From Euborellia annulipes (taxonomy: Eukaryota > Arthropoda > Insecta > Dermaptera > Anisolabididae), in NCBI GenBank assembly GCA_023213315.1, contig JAKCPI010002806.1, positions 51,945 to 115,944 of the forward strand: a stretch of DNA of 64,000 bases, in the 5' to 3' direction. Shown here one piece after another: positions 11,335 to 23,142 of this stretch. The first letter of the stretch is position 1; each line of letters begins with the position of its first letter. The notes under the pieces were generated by a model. That model searched no databases. It was not told the origin of the DNA and saw only the letters and a list, made by a program, of their open reading frames with translations. The position numbers and the translations under genes are program-made.

Positions 11335-11880
11335 TTGTTGTTTGGAAGTCATTTCTGCTCTCGTTCTTGATTCTCATCTATAAGAACAGTTCTCGTTCTC
11401 GTTCATTATTGTAATTTGGATTTCTCGTATCCTTATCGTTCTTGATTGTAGTTGTCTGGATGTCATTCTGTTCTCATTTTTGAGTCCCATCTGTAAGAAC
11501 ACTTCTAGTTCTCGATATCGTTCTCGTTCTTGATTGTTGTCTGGAAGTGTTTTCTGTTTTCGTTCTTGATTCTCATCTATAATAAAACTTCTCGTTCTCG
11601 TTCATTATTGTTATCTGGATTTCACGTATCGTTCTCGTTCTTGTTTGTTGTCCGGAAGCCTTTTCTGTTCTCGTTCTTTATTCTCATTCTTCATTATTGT
11701 TATAGAAATCCATTCTCGTATCGTTCTCGTTCTTGTTTGTTTTCTGGAAGCCTTTTCTGTTCTCGTTCTTGATTCTCATCTATAAGAACACTTTTCATTA
11801 TCGTTCATTATTGTTTTCTAGATTTCTCGTATCGTTCTTATTCTTGATTGTTGTCTGGGAATCATTTCTCAGCTCAAAAA
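11335..11880 (+). repeat. Degenerate minisatellite, period about 85-115 bp
   Basis: About five and a half copies of a TCTGGAAGTCATTTCTG ... TTCTCGTTCTTGATTCTCAT unit start near 11341, 11456, 11541, 11652, 11743 and 11855. Within each unit TCTCGTTCT is itself repeated, so the array is a higher-order repeat of a short CGTTCTYGTTCT motif. The two ORFs here are translations of the array, not genes. Confidence 0.8.
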
Positions 11881-13624
11881 AAATTCTCCATCTAACTTGT
11901 AAATTTATAATTTTTTATTTTTATTTTTGAATTGAAAATAATTTCCAATTAAAATATAATCCTACCTGTAATTTATTTTTGTTTTATTTTAATATTCCAT
12001 AAAAAGTGAAAGTACTCCATTATCATGATAGAGATACTAAGTATAATGATTAAAAAAATGTTTTTTTCAATTCGATGTCTCTCTTTCTGAAAAATAACTC
12101 TCGAAACAAAAGGCCATTATGAATAATATTTTTTTTTTTTTATTCGATTCAGGCTAATTTATAAATTGTTAGTTGGTTGATAGGGGATAAAATATTTCTT
12201 ATTTTTTAGACAAAAAAAATTTTGTTTGTAGAGATGTGATATGATTCATAATAGTTTTCGAATTATTATAAATAATTAAAAAAAATAATGAATTATCTAT
12301 TATTATGAATTTAATATATAATCGAAATTTTTCTACATATTTTTGACATGAATTAGCTTCAATTAAATAATATTTTGCTTAAAATGTTAAAAACTCACTC
12401 ATTTATCATTTTTATTATTTATGAGGAATATCGAATTAGCATTATACTCAATGCCATTTTTTATAAAAATTTTTTTTTTTTAACATTTATGAATAAAAAT
12501 AATTTCCTAATTGTTTTTGTTTGTTTGTCGAATGGCTATGTGAAAATAATATAATTCACATAATGAATATTTATTATTTATAAATTTATTGAATGAAATA
12601 AACAACAGTAGTTTGAGAGTTAATTGTTCTATCAACTCAAAAAAAAAAAAAAAATGAGTTAATTTAAAAAATTTGGCTCTTGCAGAAAAATTTTTTTGTT
12701 TAAATATCCTCTGAGTTGTTTATAGATACGCCTTACTCCGTCAACAAATAAAAAGTTATTTAAAAATATATTAGCTATTCAACATCAACAATTTATACAA
12801 TATTGGTATTTTTTTTTTTTTACAAAGCATTTAGGGTAGGAATTCGAAGGGTTCGGGGCCCCTCACAAGGGGATTTATCCCTCTTCCCTTTGGCGACTAT
12901 AGCTGAGCTATTCACAATCAGAAAAGTTATTGTTTTTAGATTCTTTGACATTCTCATCGGTTTAAAAAATTTCACGATTAAATGGAAAACTTTAAATTAT
13001 TGTGTTTGATTGGGCAAAAATTTGGTGCTGTGCGACTAGTCACACCAGATTACATTCCCCCCCCCTCCCCAAGAAACTCCTCTAGATTCACTCTTGTCTT
13101 AACATGAAATTCAAATTACTACGATTAACCCAAAATAAAATTCCCCAGCTTTTAATTTTGAATAATCTCAAAAAAAGTTCAAATTTTGTATTTAAAAACA
13201 GAGTAGAAAATTTTAATAGCTTCAATATTTAAGAAATCCAATTTCTTACTTCTACTTTAACTCGTATAATCGATTGAAATTGTTTCATTTTTTTTCTCTA
13301 CATTATTAATATTCATGTTTTTTTTTTTCATGTTTATAATTATTATCATATATCATAATAATATTCACTGTTATCAATTGCACCTTCGTATACGCATAGT
13401 AACATCGATTTTAGGTTTATCTGATTATTATTAAGTCTCACAAGCCTTAGAACACTCCATAAAATGTTTAAATTATGTTTAGCAAAATGTTTTCCGTTTT
13501 ACTTTTGTTTGTCAATTCTTTTAGAATGTTTAACATCTACCGATATAAATGAAAATTAAATTCCCAAACAAAATATATATTTTTCAAGTTTTCTTATCTA
13601 ATAAAAACCCCCCTGATGGCCATA
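11881..13624. other. AT-rich DNA with a small Rep-A fragment
   Basis: The only family match is a Rep-A hairpin fragment near 13025-13053 (GTGCTGTGCGACTAGTCAC). The rest is homopolymer-rich with no credible gene. Confidence 0.5.
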
Positions 13625-14456
13625 TTAATTGGTATATAGATGGTATAGTAGTCTGTCAGTTTTTCTTATTGTTTTGATATCTGTCAATAATAAAAAATAC
13701 CCCCGTTTCAATATTCGTACCAGAACATAGTTTTTCATCATTTTGAAAATGTCGAATTCCACCGGAAAATGTGGTTTTGCGGGGATCTTTAAGAACCTTC
13801 TTTCATTTGAAAAAAAGTGCTGCTGAAAGTCATCGTTTGTTGGTGGAAGCTTACGGTGACCATGCCCTGTCCGAAACACAGTGCAAGGAGTGGTTTCGAC
13901 GATTCAGAAGTGGTAATTTTGATTTGAGAAACGAAGGACGTGGAAGACCACCAAAAAAGTTTGAAGATGCCGAACTACAAGCATTGCTCGATGAGGATGA
14001 CACTCAAACTCAAAAACAACTTGCAGAACAATTAAATGTGACACAAGCATGCATGGGCGACCAGCATGGGTCACCAGACACGAAAAAGTGATTTTCCAAC
14101 ATGATAACGCCCCAGCACACAAATCAAAACCGGTCAGAGACACCATTGCCGCACTTCACTGGGATGTCTTACCCCACCCCCTACTCACCAGACTTGGCGC
14201 CTTCTGACTTCCACTTATTTGCTTCCATGGGACACGCGCTTGTGAACAGCACTTCGGTTCTTAGAAGAAGTCGAAAAATGGCTCGATGAATGGTTTGTTA
14301 AAAACTAAAAGCTTCTACTGGCAAGGCATACCAATTTAGAGAAAGATGGCAAAAATGTGTGGCAAGCGATGGCAAATACTTTGAATAAAATAAATTGTAC
14401 CATTTTCCAAGAATAAACTTTCAACTTAAAAAGGGCGGTTTGATATTTATACCTGG
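13625..14456 (+). mobile_element. Mariner element, internally deleted (mauritiana-like)
   Basis: The right end reads, inverted, CCAGGTATAAATATCAAACC and is followed by TA, resembling the CCAGGTGTA ends of mauritiana-group mariners. The left end (TTGGTATATAGATGG) is more degraded. The interior encodes both ends of a transposase but lacks the centre. Confidence 0.75.
13749..14388 (+). pseudogene. Mariner transposase pseudogene
   Basis: The N-terminal part is intact in one frame (13771-14040): HLKKSAAESHRLLVEAYGDH, then CKEWFRRFRSGNFDLRNEGR, then KKFEDAELQALLDEDDTQTQ and KQLAEQLNVTQ. This is the paired helix-turn-helix DNA-binding region. After a junction at about 14050, where some 150-200 residues including the first catalytic Asp are missing, it resumes in another frame with VIFQHDNAPAHKSK (second Asp), shifts again to PPYSPDLAPSDFHLFASMGH (third Asp), and ends ERWQKCVASDGKYFE-stop at 14386-14388. 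At least three frame changes make it dead. It would have been a DD34D enzyme of about 350 residues. Confidence 0.9.
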
Positions 14457-14488
14457 TAATTAAATAGATACATTATTAGATGATAGTA

Positions 14489-14622
14489 CAGTCGGCGCCA
14501 CAAGTGCCTGATGTGATCGAGAGTGGAGCCTTGAGCTTAGTCAACCAAAGCATACATACATTTTGGTTGCCTAAGCTCAAGGCTCCACTCTAGAGCATAT
14601 CAGGCACTTGTGGAGGTGACTG
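14489..14622. mobile_element. Mite-T copy 2
   Basis: A compact 134-bp palindrome: CAGTCGGCGCCACAAGTGCC at the left, and GGCACTTGTGGAGGTGACTG as the inverted right end. GAGTGGAGCCTTGAGCTTAG and its inverse form the inner arms. TA flanks the left end; the right-side TA is mutated to TG. Confidence 0.85.
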
Positions 14623-15311
14623 TGCATATAATAGATGTCAAAAATAAACAAGATATGACAACTTAGAACTGAAAACCCTATTAAATATTTCGTTTACATC
14701 TGTACTATACGTATCAAAATTGATTAATAAGAAAACTGATATTTATTTGTCGTCATTAAAAAAAAATGTTCATTTTTTTTTTAACTAATACTGTTTTCAT
14801 AACATAACAACTGTATATACTGTATTTCTTTTTACTCTTATTATTTATAATTAATTTTATGTAACAATTTTCTTATCAACTTTATAGAATCATGCGTTGT
14901 TTAACGACTTTCTGAGAAACGCGTTGTTAAGTGATTTCATCGTTGTGCAAACATCTCTAGTGTACTTACATAAACCTGGGAGGTATAGAATAATACTCCT
15001 ACTTTACTATAGACTTAATAAACAATGTACATTTAAGCTGGATTAGAATAGGGAGTTGCGGTGATATCAAAAAGAATAAAATGTCAAAAAGAGACAAGAA
15101 ATCCTAATTTAAAGATACTAATTATAGTCAGGACGTTTTTGGAATTAAAGGGTGGTGGGCGTGGTCTCATTTATAGAAACAAAAAAAAACTAGAATGGTA
15201 ATAATAATAATTAATTAATAATTAGAATATTTCTAAAATAAAAAAAATTGATTAGTATAATTTCTTAACTCCAGCTGGGAAATAATAATAAAATTTTATA
15301 AATTCATTGTA
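14623..15311. other. AT-rich DNA, nothing recognised
   Basis: No supported feature. Confidence 0.5.
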
Positions 15312-15546
15312 CAATAGGAGGCACAAGTGCCTGATGTGCTCGTTAGTGGAGCCTTGAACTTAGGCAAATGCTTGGCCGTCGGATGTGTTGTATTAAAAAT
15401 AGCTTATCCCCATTTCGTTGATAAAAAAAGAGAATTTATTTATTTTAATATTGGTTTGGTTATTTATTGTAATATTTGTTTGGCTGACTATCATTTTGGT
15501 TGCCTAAGCTTAAGGCTCTACAATCGAGCACATATGGCGCCGACTG
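15312..15546. mobile_element. Mite-T copy 3
   Basis: Left end CACAAGTGCCTGATGTGCTC with a damaged tip. Right end GAGCACATATGGCGCCGACTG followed by TA. It is longer than copy 2 because of an AT-rich core. The 84-residue ORF overlapping it reads through the MITE arms and is not a gene. Confidence 0.8.
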
Positions 15547-15548
15547 TA

Positions 15549-16184
15549 TATAAAAATTTATTTAATTTTTTAATCAACTAATGTTCTGAGACTTTATTAT
15601 TTTAAATAAACTACATATTTATTTAAAACGTGGACTTATAACTAAAATTCAGCAAAAAATACTTTTTTTTTTTTATATAAGAACCGAAATCCCTTAAAAA
15701 AGAATGACAACACCTCGACACTGTCAGAAGAATTTTCGACAGTGTTAAAGTACTGGGTGTTGTTGGGCGGTCGCGAATATAAATAATAAATATATGAAAA
15801 AAAATATTTTTTTAAAACCAATCTGGGATCCAAAATTGATTTACAGTTTTATGAAGCGTTTTTTTAATTCGTAAAATTTTCGTTCTTTTTTTATTTTTCA
15901 TCTATCAATATCACGTTTCGTCGTTTTCCGTCTATATATCGCCGTCGGCGAAATTTCCTTCGCTCCGCGGACTTGATTTCATCCTTAAAAAAAAAAAAGC
16001 TTATTTTAATGGCGATCGTATTTATAAAAATTAAAAACATGAATTAAATGACTTTATAATAATCAATATAAGATCATCATTATAATTAAATAATTAAATC
16101 ATGTTTTTTAATCTAAATAAAATAATTTAAAAAGCACCTTAGTTAACTTGACCCCTTACATTTCATAAGCAAAAAAAAAAAATA
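15549..16184. other. AT-rich DNA, nothing recognised
   Basis: Contains a small CGTTTCGTCGTTTTCCGTC / GCCGTCGGCG patch near 15915-15960 of unknown nature. Confidence 0.45.
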
Positions 16185-17430
16185 AAAAAGTCAATTGATT
16201 CAAAATAGGCTTTGTGTATTTTAAATGTTGACTGCTTGAAATAAAGTAAAGTATGGTTATTTTTTAAAATTTTAATCTCATATTTGATATGAGAATTCAT
16301 AAGAATTGGAATTTTTTTTTTTTAATGTCTAAAAAGTTCCAAAGGGGACCCTCTTTTGAATTGAAATTAACATGCAAATCCCCATAGGGATTTAACATTG
16401 GCTCTATGGAAGGAAAATTCTGAAAATGAATTTGAAAAATCTGAAATACTATTAAGAGTAAAGTGTGCTTCAAACAATTTTCACGAAAAATTTTATTGAT
16501 ATACTTTTTAAAGAGCGTCTAAAAAATATTTGATTTATGAATTTTGATCACGATGGTCACATTTTAAACACTGTTACCATGACAACCATTTCTCCTATCT
16601 TCTCTATTAATTTTAAGAGTAAAGTGTACTTCAAAAAATTTCTAGGGCAAAATGCGAATATACATTTTAAAGAGCGTGTAATAAATAATTGATTTATGAA
16701 TCGTTGGAGCAAATTTTGAGAAAATCGAAAAAAAAAAAAAAAAAAAAACTGAAAAAGTACATCAGTAAAGTAATAGTAAAAAGGTTATTTTCAAGGAGGG
16801 TGCCTAACTTAAATATAAAATTTCAACCTCATTTCCTTCATGCTCAAGTATGTCCTCACGGGCATTCAGACACACACGCAGATCAATTTACGGGACCCAC
16901 TTTTTTAGGCTCTGAGGACGTTAAAACATGTATTTCCATCAAAATTTCGACATCGAATTTTTGACATGATCGCAATATTCTATATATTTCATATATGAAC
17001 CTTGTTACGCATTAGTGTGTCAAGCGCCAGCTACAAAGTTTTGAGAAAATTAACTTCAAAGTTTTTTGTTTTCATTGGATTATATGGACCCTGTTACGCA
17101 TTAGTGTGTCAAACGCCAGCTACTGAGTTTTGAGAAAATTAACATTAAGTTTTTTTTTGTTTTAATTGGATTATATGGACCCTGTTACGCATTAGTGTGT
17201 CAAACGCCCGCTACCGAGATTTGAGAAAATTAACATTAAAGTTTTCTGTTTTCATTGGATTATATATAATTTTTTTTTGTCAATTGTTCAAGTAACATTA
17301 AATATAAATTTTTTTAGAACATATTTCATAAAAAATACTATTAATTATAGCATTTGAAACAATATTCCGTGCAATTTTTAATTTTTTGGCGCTTGACACA
17401 CTAATGCATAACATGGTCCATATAGGGTAA
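16185..17430 (-). repeat. Rep-A copy 3 (long variant, minus), with inserted array
   Basis: A long Rep-A copy (16185-16990), including the CCCATAGGGATTTAACATTG block and GAAAAAGTACATCAGTAAAG. Its terminal hairpin is split: one half ends TATATATTTCATATATG near 16995, and the other half, ATATAGGGTAAGAGAAAGT, appears at 17405-17425. The intervening 400 bp hold the 90-bp tandem array and an inverted partial unit. Confidence 0.75.
16999..17267 (+). repeat. Three-unit tandem repeat, period 89-91 bp
   Basis: GTTACGCATTAGTGTGTCAA starts at 17004, 17093 and 17184, followed each time by ACGCCAGCTAC-like sequence, TTTTGAGAAAATTAAC and TTTTCATTGGATTATATGG. An inverted fragment (GCTTGACACACTAATGCATA) lies at 17393-17412. 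The array sits inside the loop of a Rep-A terminal hairpin. Confidence 0.9.
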
Positions 17431-18377
17431 GAGAAAGTAAAAAATAAAATTGAATACAAAACTCTTTTATTGCAAATTTTTTTTTTTAGAAATAAACTTA
17501 CGATGGCCATTTCTTTTAGAATTATTAAAGCAAAGGAAACATGTGTAAATATGTTTTTTATTATATATATCAATTCCCAAAACCATTTTCTCTCATTTAT
17601 TTATTTTTTTACTTGTTATACATCAATTGTTTTGCAATAGATCGGTTAATTAAATAAAAGAAACCCTCATCAAGTTGTAGGTTATTCGTTTTCGGTATAA
17701 TTACAAAATTACTTTAATAGTCCGGACGATTAAAAATGGCCGTGTGAAGCGAGCCATGGAAATGGCAACAGGGCGTACCGTGGAGGTGGCAACAGGGCAG
17801 GTCGGCTGCAGGTGAGCCTTCTCACACCTGAAACGTTGATGGCTGACACTCTTGCTTTTATTCGCCTCGAGGCCCCGAAATCTTCGGCTCCCAGGGCCTC
17901 CTCATCTCAGGAGATTTCAATTTATTCGCAACATATTAACAATTTAATTATAAGGTATTTTTTTTTTCTTAGGACACCCAAGATAGAGGCTTAGGAATGA
18001 GAGGGGGGACTAAGTGGAGCCAGCTCTCTCCCTACCCATTGATTAATTTTTTGTTTAATAGTTCACAAATAAAATAATATATAATTATTAAAGAATAATA
18101 TATATTAGTTATGTCAGAGGGGTTAGAGAAAAAGGATTTTATTTTATTATTTCTAATATCAGTTTTTGGACTGAATCTTTATTTTCGGTTAAAGTAGACT
18201 TATTATTTTTAGTAAAAAAAATCTGGTGTGACTGTTCGCACAGCACATTCTGTTACTCTCGGTAATTGACAGATGTGTTCTGTACTTTATATTAATCGAC
18301 CAAAAAGAACTAATGATATAAAGAGGATGCAGCCAATAATAAATAAAAAGCATCTATTTTGTTAACACTCTTTATTT
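17431..18377. other. AT-rich DNA with one GC islet
   Basis: Holds the islet annotated at 17735-17905 and a Rep-A hairpin fragment near 18222-18292 (AAAAATCTGGTGTGACTG). No gene is supported. Confidence 0.5.
17735..17905 (+). other. GC-rich islet with candidate 5' splice site
   Basis: GC-rich sequence contains an imperfect direct duplication of GGAAATGGCAACAGGGCG / GGAGGTGGCAACAGGGCAG. This is followed by GGCTGCAG|GTGAGCC, a consensus-quality donor at 17812. The open frame before it reads KRAMEMATGRTVEVATGQVG. It could be a 5' non-coding or small exon of the host gene, or a chance islet. No acceptor was identified, and I do not recognise the peptide. Confidence 0.25.
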
Positions 18378-18647
18378 CAGTGGCGGATCCAGATGTGTTT
18401 CTCGGGGGGTGGGGTGGGGGGTTCCTGGAGTGACTGGTCGCACATCACACAATTTTTTCTTAATTTCAGTAATTTAAAGCCGCATTCTGTACTTGTTTGC
18501 CAGAATATAAATACAAATCAAATTTTTAAGTATTAATTTTTAAAATTTTACATTAAAAATACATTTTTTTCGAAAAAAAGTATTTTTTTCAATTCTCAGG
18601 GGTTAATTACCCCCCCTTTACCCCCCCCCCCCTTGTATCCGCCTTTG
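18378..18647. mobile_element. hAT-like non-autonomous element with 8-bp target duplication
   Basis: The left end is CAGTGGCGGATCCAGATG, and the right end, inverted, is CAAAGGCGGATACAAGG. CTTTATTT lies at 18370-18377 and again at 18648-18655, a perfect 8-bp duplication, the hallmark of hAT transposition. The interior has long G- and C-runs and a piece resembling the Rep-A TGTGAC hairpin. No ORF. Confidence 0.85.
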
Positions 18648-18655
18648 CTTTATTT

Positions 18656-18698
18656 AGGAACATTTCGGCTATGATCAACAAAGCCATCATCAGTCCTT
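18656..18698 (-). ncRNA. Hammerhead-like ribozyme motif, isolated
   Basis: The minus strand reads AGGA, CUGAUGA, U, helix II GGCU/AGCC with an 11-base loop, GAAA, UG, UU, CCU. Helix I is AGG/CCU and helix III is reduced to the single A-U pair. The core is intact. No partner arm was found in the neighbouring 100 bp. Activity is inferred from layout only. Confidence 0.55.
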
Positions 18699-18739
18699 CA
18701 AGAGTATAATTTATATTATTAACATACAAAATAGATATT

Positions 18740-19690
18740 GTCACAAGAGATATTTACTAATGTACTTTTTCAGTTTTTTTTTTCGATTTTCTCAAAATTC
18801 GCTTCAACTATTTTGTTTAAATAAATCAATTATTTTTTAGATGCTCTTTAAAATGTATATTCTCATTTTGCCCTTGAAATCTTTTGAAGCACCCTCTTGT
18901 ACAGTGAGGGACAATATTAAGTCCCACCCATGTGTTTTCTATTTGTGATTATTTCATTGCTTTTATAAAAAAAAATGAAAATTTTCTAGATTTGAACCAT
19001 TGAAGTTCCCATTAAAAAATATTTAATATTTTTTTAAAAACAATGAAATAATCACAAGTAGAAAACCCATGGGTGGGACTTAATATTGTCCCTCACTGTA
19101 CTTAATAGGAAAGATAGGAGAAATGGTTGCCATGGTAACAAAATATAAATCTTTGTCTTTTTAGATTAAAATTCATATAAATCAACTATTTTTTATATGC
19201 CCTTTAAAAAGTATATTTTTCGTGAAAATTGTTTGAAGTACACTTTACTGATGTAGTATTTCAGATTTTTCAAATTCACTTTCCGGCTCTTTCTTCCATA
19301 GAGCCAATGTTAAATCCCTATGGGGATTTGTATGTTAATTTCGATTCAAAAGGGGGTCCCCTTTGGACTTTTTAGACATTTAAAAAAAAATTCCAATTCT
19401 TATGAAATTTTGTATTTATTTAGGAATCTAAAAAATATCCAAATATGAGATTAAAATTTTAAAAAATATTTATTTCAAGCAGTCAACATTTAAAATACAC
19501 AGAGCCTATCGAAATTTTGAAACTTTTTTTTACTAATGAAATGCAAGTGGTCATTTTTGAAACTAAGGTGCTATGGGAAACTAAATATATCTCGACACAA
19601 AAAATCTGGGGTGACAAGCACGGTGCACAACTTTCTCTTACCGAGGGGTATGCTGTGCCCCAGATTAAAAAAAAATCTTTTAAAGAGTTA
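18740..19690 (+). repeat. Rep-A copy 4 (long variant, plus), hosting Mite-B
   Basis: It starts within the TGTACTTTTTCAG block and runs to the TCTGGGGTGACAAGCAC hairpin near 19605-19660. It includes CCCTATGGGGATTTGTATG and CATTTAAAATACACAGAGCC. Removing 18902-19098 and one TA restores CTCTTGTACTTAATAGGAAAG, matching the uninterrupted Rep-A at 56310, which proves the nesting. The 60-residue ORF at 19517 is Rep-A sequence. Confidence 0.8.
18902..19098. mobile_element. Mite-B copy 1 (TA-flanked palindrome)
   Basis: A 197-bp near-complete palindrome. Each end reads CAGTGAGGGACAATATTAAG inward, followed by TCCCACCCATG and TGATTATTTCATTG. TA is duplicated at 18900-18901 and 19099-19100. This is a Tc1/mariner-type MITE. 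Other copies are at 41699 and 49855. Confidence 0.95.
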
Positions 19691-21010
19691 AGAAGATGAA
19701 TTATATAAAAAATTATTCAATTTGAAATGGGTATAATAAATTTCTTGGTTTAAAAAAAAAAAATTTCACTAGATATAATACGCATTGATTTTTTAATTCC
19801 CCAAGAATTTAAGCTCATTTTTGAGCCTTTATTTTATCAGAGATTTGTTTATATATAGATTGGGGATCAAATAATTGACATCGGGACAAAATGTCGGAAA
19901 TAAATGTTTTAAAACCGAGATTATCCCCGGGTCAAATTAGGGATGTTTGATCACACAACAATATTTATAAAAAAAAGGGATATTGTCATTAAAAACAAGT
20001 GCACAATCATATCGCATTACTTATAATAAATTTATCTTAATTGGATGGTTAATTAACTAGAAATAATTTAATATGTGTTGATGTTTCAAATAACGTCCAA
20101 TGAGACTAAAGATCGATATTGATGAATATTTTAGTATTTTTCTTATTTATTTATTCCTTTTAATATCAATTTACTTATATTTCTAATAAAATAAATAGAA
20201 TATCATCAATTATTCGCAAGGTTAAGCATTATTATCAATTGACTTTGAATATTTATTTTAAAATTTAATTTCTACGAAATCATAGAGGGATGGAATTTAT
20301 TAAATTTCATAGTAATTTACCCACTCCAGAACTATATTTCAAGAATATTAGATAAATTGTAGAGCATGAAAAAAAGTACTCAATAACAAGGGCGGGGAAT
20401 AAAATTTTTCCAATATTTCATAAATAGATTTTACGTGGATGATGACCACGAGTTAGCCGAGCTAAGGAATTTTCCCATATTCTTTATGCAGAGTTTTCAC
20501 TCCCCTTGTCAGGCCGTGTGACCGACCGGATTATTTCTCGGTTGCGTCTATTTAAAATTAAATTCATCAAATCCGCATAGGAATAATGCGGTCAAGATAG
20601 AATATTTTACGGGGTTTACCCAATTTCAATTCTTATTTGCATTTTTTTATCTTAATTTTTGTAAATAAAATTGGCTTTATATAATAAATAAATAAAAATT
20701 AATTTGCCAGTTCGTATGATTCTATTATAATTTTTTAATTAATTTATTATTATTTTCAATAATGTAGAGGCTGAATAAATTAACATAAAAAAAAGAAAGA
20801 AAAGCATAGATAAAATTTTCAAATTATTACAGAAAAAATTCAATTTTTTTTTAAATTAACTTAAAAATTTTGTATTATATACTAACCAGTAATTAAATTT
20901 TTAGATGTTCGCGGCTCCCCTGAGATTCAAGTCGATAATCTACGGTCTCCCTAAATGTTTTTTTTTTTTTTGGAATTCATTTTACATTATTAAATATTAT
21001 ATTTAATTAT
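19691..21010. other. AT-rich DNA, nothing recognised
   Basis: 1.3 kb without a supported gene, RNA or family repeat. Confidence 0.5.
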
Positions 21011-21533
21011 TAGGGATGGACGAAATCCTTTAAAAAGGATCGATTCGCAGATCGGACGATCCGATTCACTAATCCGATCCGATTGCAAAAGAATTAGCAA
21101 TCCGACAAGCTCGGGTGATCCAATCCGCTAATCCAATTCGTTTTAATAAAAGGATCGTTGTTCCAGATCCGCGATAAATCTGATAGGAACTTGCGGTTCA
21201 AAAATCCGGCCGGATTCTAATAAAATTTCCGAATTAAAATCTCGCTCTTCGGCCATTTTAAGGCGTTTGGATCAAAGATATTTAAAATAGATCTATCAAA
21301 GGATATCTTTATTAAAAACTGAGGATTGGCAATCCTTTGAAAAAGATCACAAAAATCCGAGATTGCTTAGAAAAGAATTATCGATCCCAGATCCAGAATA
21401 ATTTCAATCCAAATCCTTTAATCGGCCTCCACTTTCGATTTGGATCGCGATCCAGATCCAAACAAAAAAGGATTTCGATCCTGATCTTAAGATCGGATTT
21501 AAATCAAAACGATCGCGATCCTGCCCATCCCTG
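21011..21533. mobile_element. hAT-like element built of GATCC/CGATC motifs
   Basis: The ends are TAGGGATGGACGAAATCC (left) and, inverted, CAGGGATGGGCAGGATCG (right). Flanks share AATTATT, a likely imperfect 8-bp duplication. The interior is a dense series of GATCCGATTCG-like and CCAGATCC-like units pointing both ways. ORFs here are translations of these units. Superfamily assignment rests on the CAGGGATGGGC end type. Confidence 0.6.
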
Positions 21534-22772
21534 AAATTATTAAACAAAAAAATATAATAATTTATTGTGACACCAGCAGGAAGATTTACTAGGAAATGTG
21601 AAAATAGTATATATGTTTTGTCACAGGTGTGACAATTTGACTTATTAGGGCCTCTTAGGCAACTTTGAAACCACATGCGACACGTTTTTGACACATTTCT
21701 TCTTTAACGAAAATGTTTATATTATATTTGTATTTATTTCAAATAAAATTACTATTTCCGGGGTATTGTCGGCATTATTAAGAAATTAAATTGAGTCAAT
21801 TGTCAAAAAAGACGGAAGAACGCGCACGGTCACATTTTTTAAAAACTATTAAACCATGACTAAATAGTAGGAGAAGAGGGGGGGGGCGAAGGCTACTAAG
21901 GATGATTCTCTTCTCCCATCGACCAAGAATTTGTTCCCCTATTCTTAATGTATTCTCTGTAAAAGGAAATGAATCATGAATTAAACACCTAGGGGAAACC
22001 TTTTTTTTATTTTATTCAAGTGCCCTGTGTCATTCTCTCGCCACCTGTCTTTAATTTTGATTCAAGTGCTACTTAATGATATTTCACATTCAAAGGATTT
22101 AATAGAAAAAAAAGCTATATTGTTTTCTTTTTCACTTTAAATTTAAAAACTTTTTTTTTTTTTTTTAAAGGAATTCGAGCATATGACAAAACAAAAATAA
22201 TTTCCCGTTTTTTTACGTTTTTCTCATACTATTGGTTTATAAAATATTTTGATTTGTTGATCGTATTGGGGGTTTGGGACATTCCACAAAAAAAAAAAAA
22301 AAAAATTAAAATTAAATTTCAAATTTAATTTGACTTTCATTTTATTTAGTATTTAGAAATCTTTTTTGTTTTTTATATTTAGATATAAATTTTACAATTT
22401 GTAGCATTTAATTATAAATCTTTTAATTCGATATATAAGAGCCGCCCCTTTGTTTAGTTGAGAGCCGCTCGATCCCAGGATTAATTCAACGGTGATAGGG
22501 ATTTATCTCTATACAATAGAGGGGTGAGATTGATAATTCAGTAACTTTATTCAGAAAAAGAAAATCATCGTTTTTGTTTTAATCAAAAAATGATAGAAAA
22601 TCTACTTTTAAAATTTTATATACTTTGCGTGAAATATTACATGAGTTGTAGGGTTTGAATGAATATATTGTACTACTATAAAAAATATGTTTAAATTATT
22701 AAAAAAAATTTCATTATGGTTCTCTAATATTGCAAAGAATACATAAATTTCTTTTCATTTCTCATATCTTAA
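21534..22772. other. AT-rich DNA, nothing recognised
   Basis: A/T runs and a G-run at 21879. A modestly GC-richer patch at 22440-22530 is unidentified. Confidence 0.5.
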
Positions 22773-23138
22773 GGTGCGCGTCTCAGGGTGCTAATTTTGG
22801 GAGACTCCAGCGGCCACAATTTTGAAGCTATCGACCTCAAATTTTTTTAAAATTAAAGCTATTTAAAATATCTACAACTTATAGAAGCCCTTTTTTTGAT
22901 TTTCGAAAAAATAATTTTTTTTTTTAGATTAATCGTATTAAATAAAAGATATTTTTAAAAAATTCGCTCTATAACTTATAGATAATTAAATTAGTAATCA
23001 TTGTGTTGAAAAATAATTAATTTTTTACCGTTAATTAATTAGCTGGAATCTTTCAAATGAAATGGAATAAATCCCTTGAAAAACTAACGCCATCTCTTGC
23101 CGCCTAGAGTAACTCGGTAGTGAATCGAGACGCGCACC
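22773..23138 (-). mobile_element. Mite-P copy 1 (TTAA-flanked)
   Basis: A 366-bp element with ends GGTGCGCGTCTC and GAGACGCGCACC and intact TTAA on both sides (22769-22772, 23139-23142). TTAA targeting is characteristic of the piggyBac superfamily. The interior (TGGCCGC, GATCTATAAC-like AT-rich body, GCGGCAAGAGATGGCGTTAG inverted) is shared with 27372 and 58164. No ORF. Confidence 0.9.
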
Positions 23139-23142
23139 TTAA

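Noticed and set aside
11530..11930. Two serine/phenylalanine-rich ORFs (80 and 65 aa) in tandem
   Set aside because: They are translations of the TCTCGTTCT minisatellite and change frame with unit length.
13904..14146. 80-aa minus ORF
   Set aside because: Antisense shadow of the mariner transposase pseudogene.
19517..19699. 60-aa plus ORF
   Set aside because: Part of the Rep-A terminal region; the same sequence is frame-broken in other copies.
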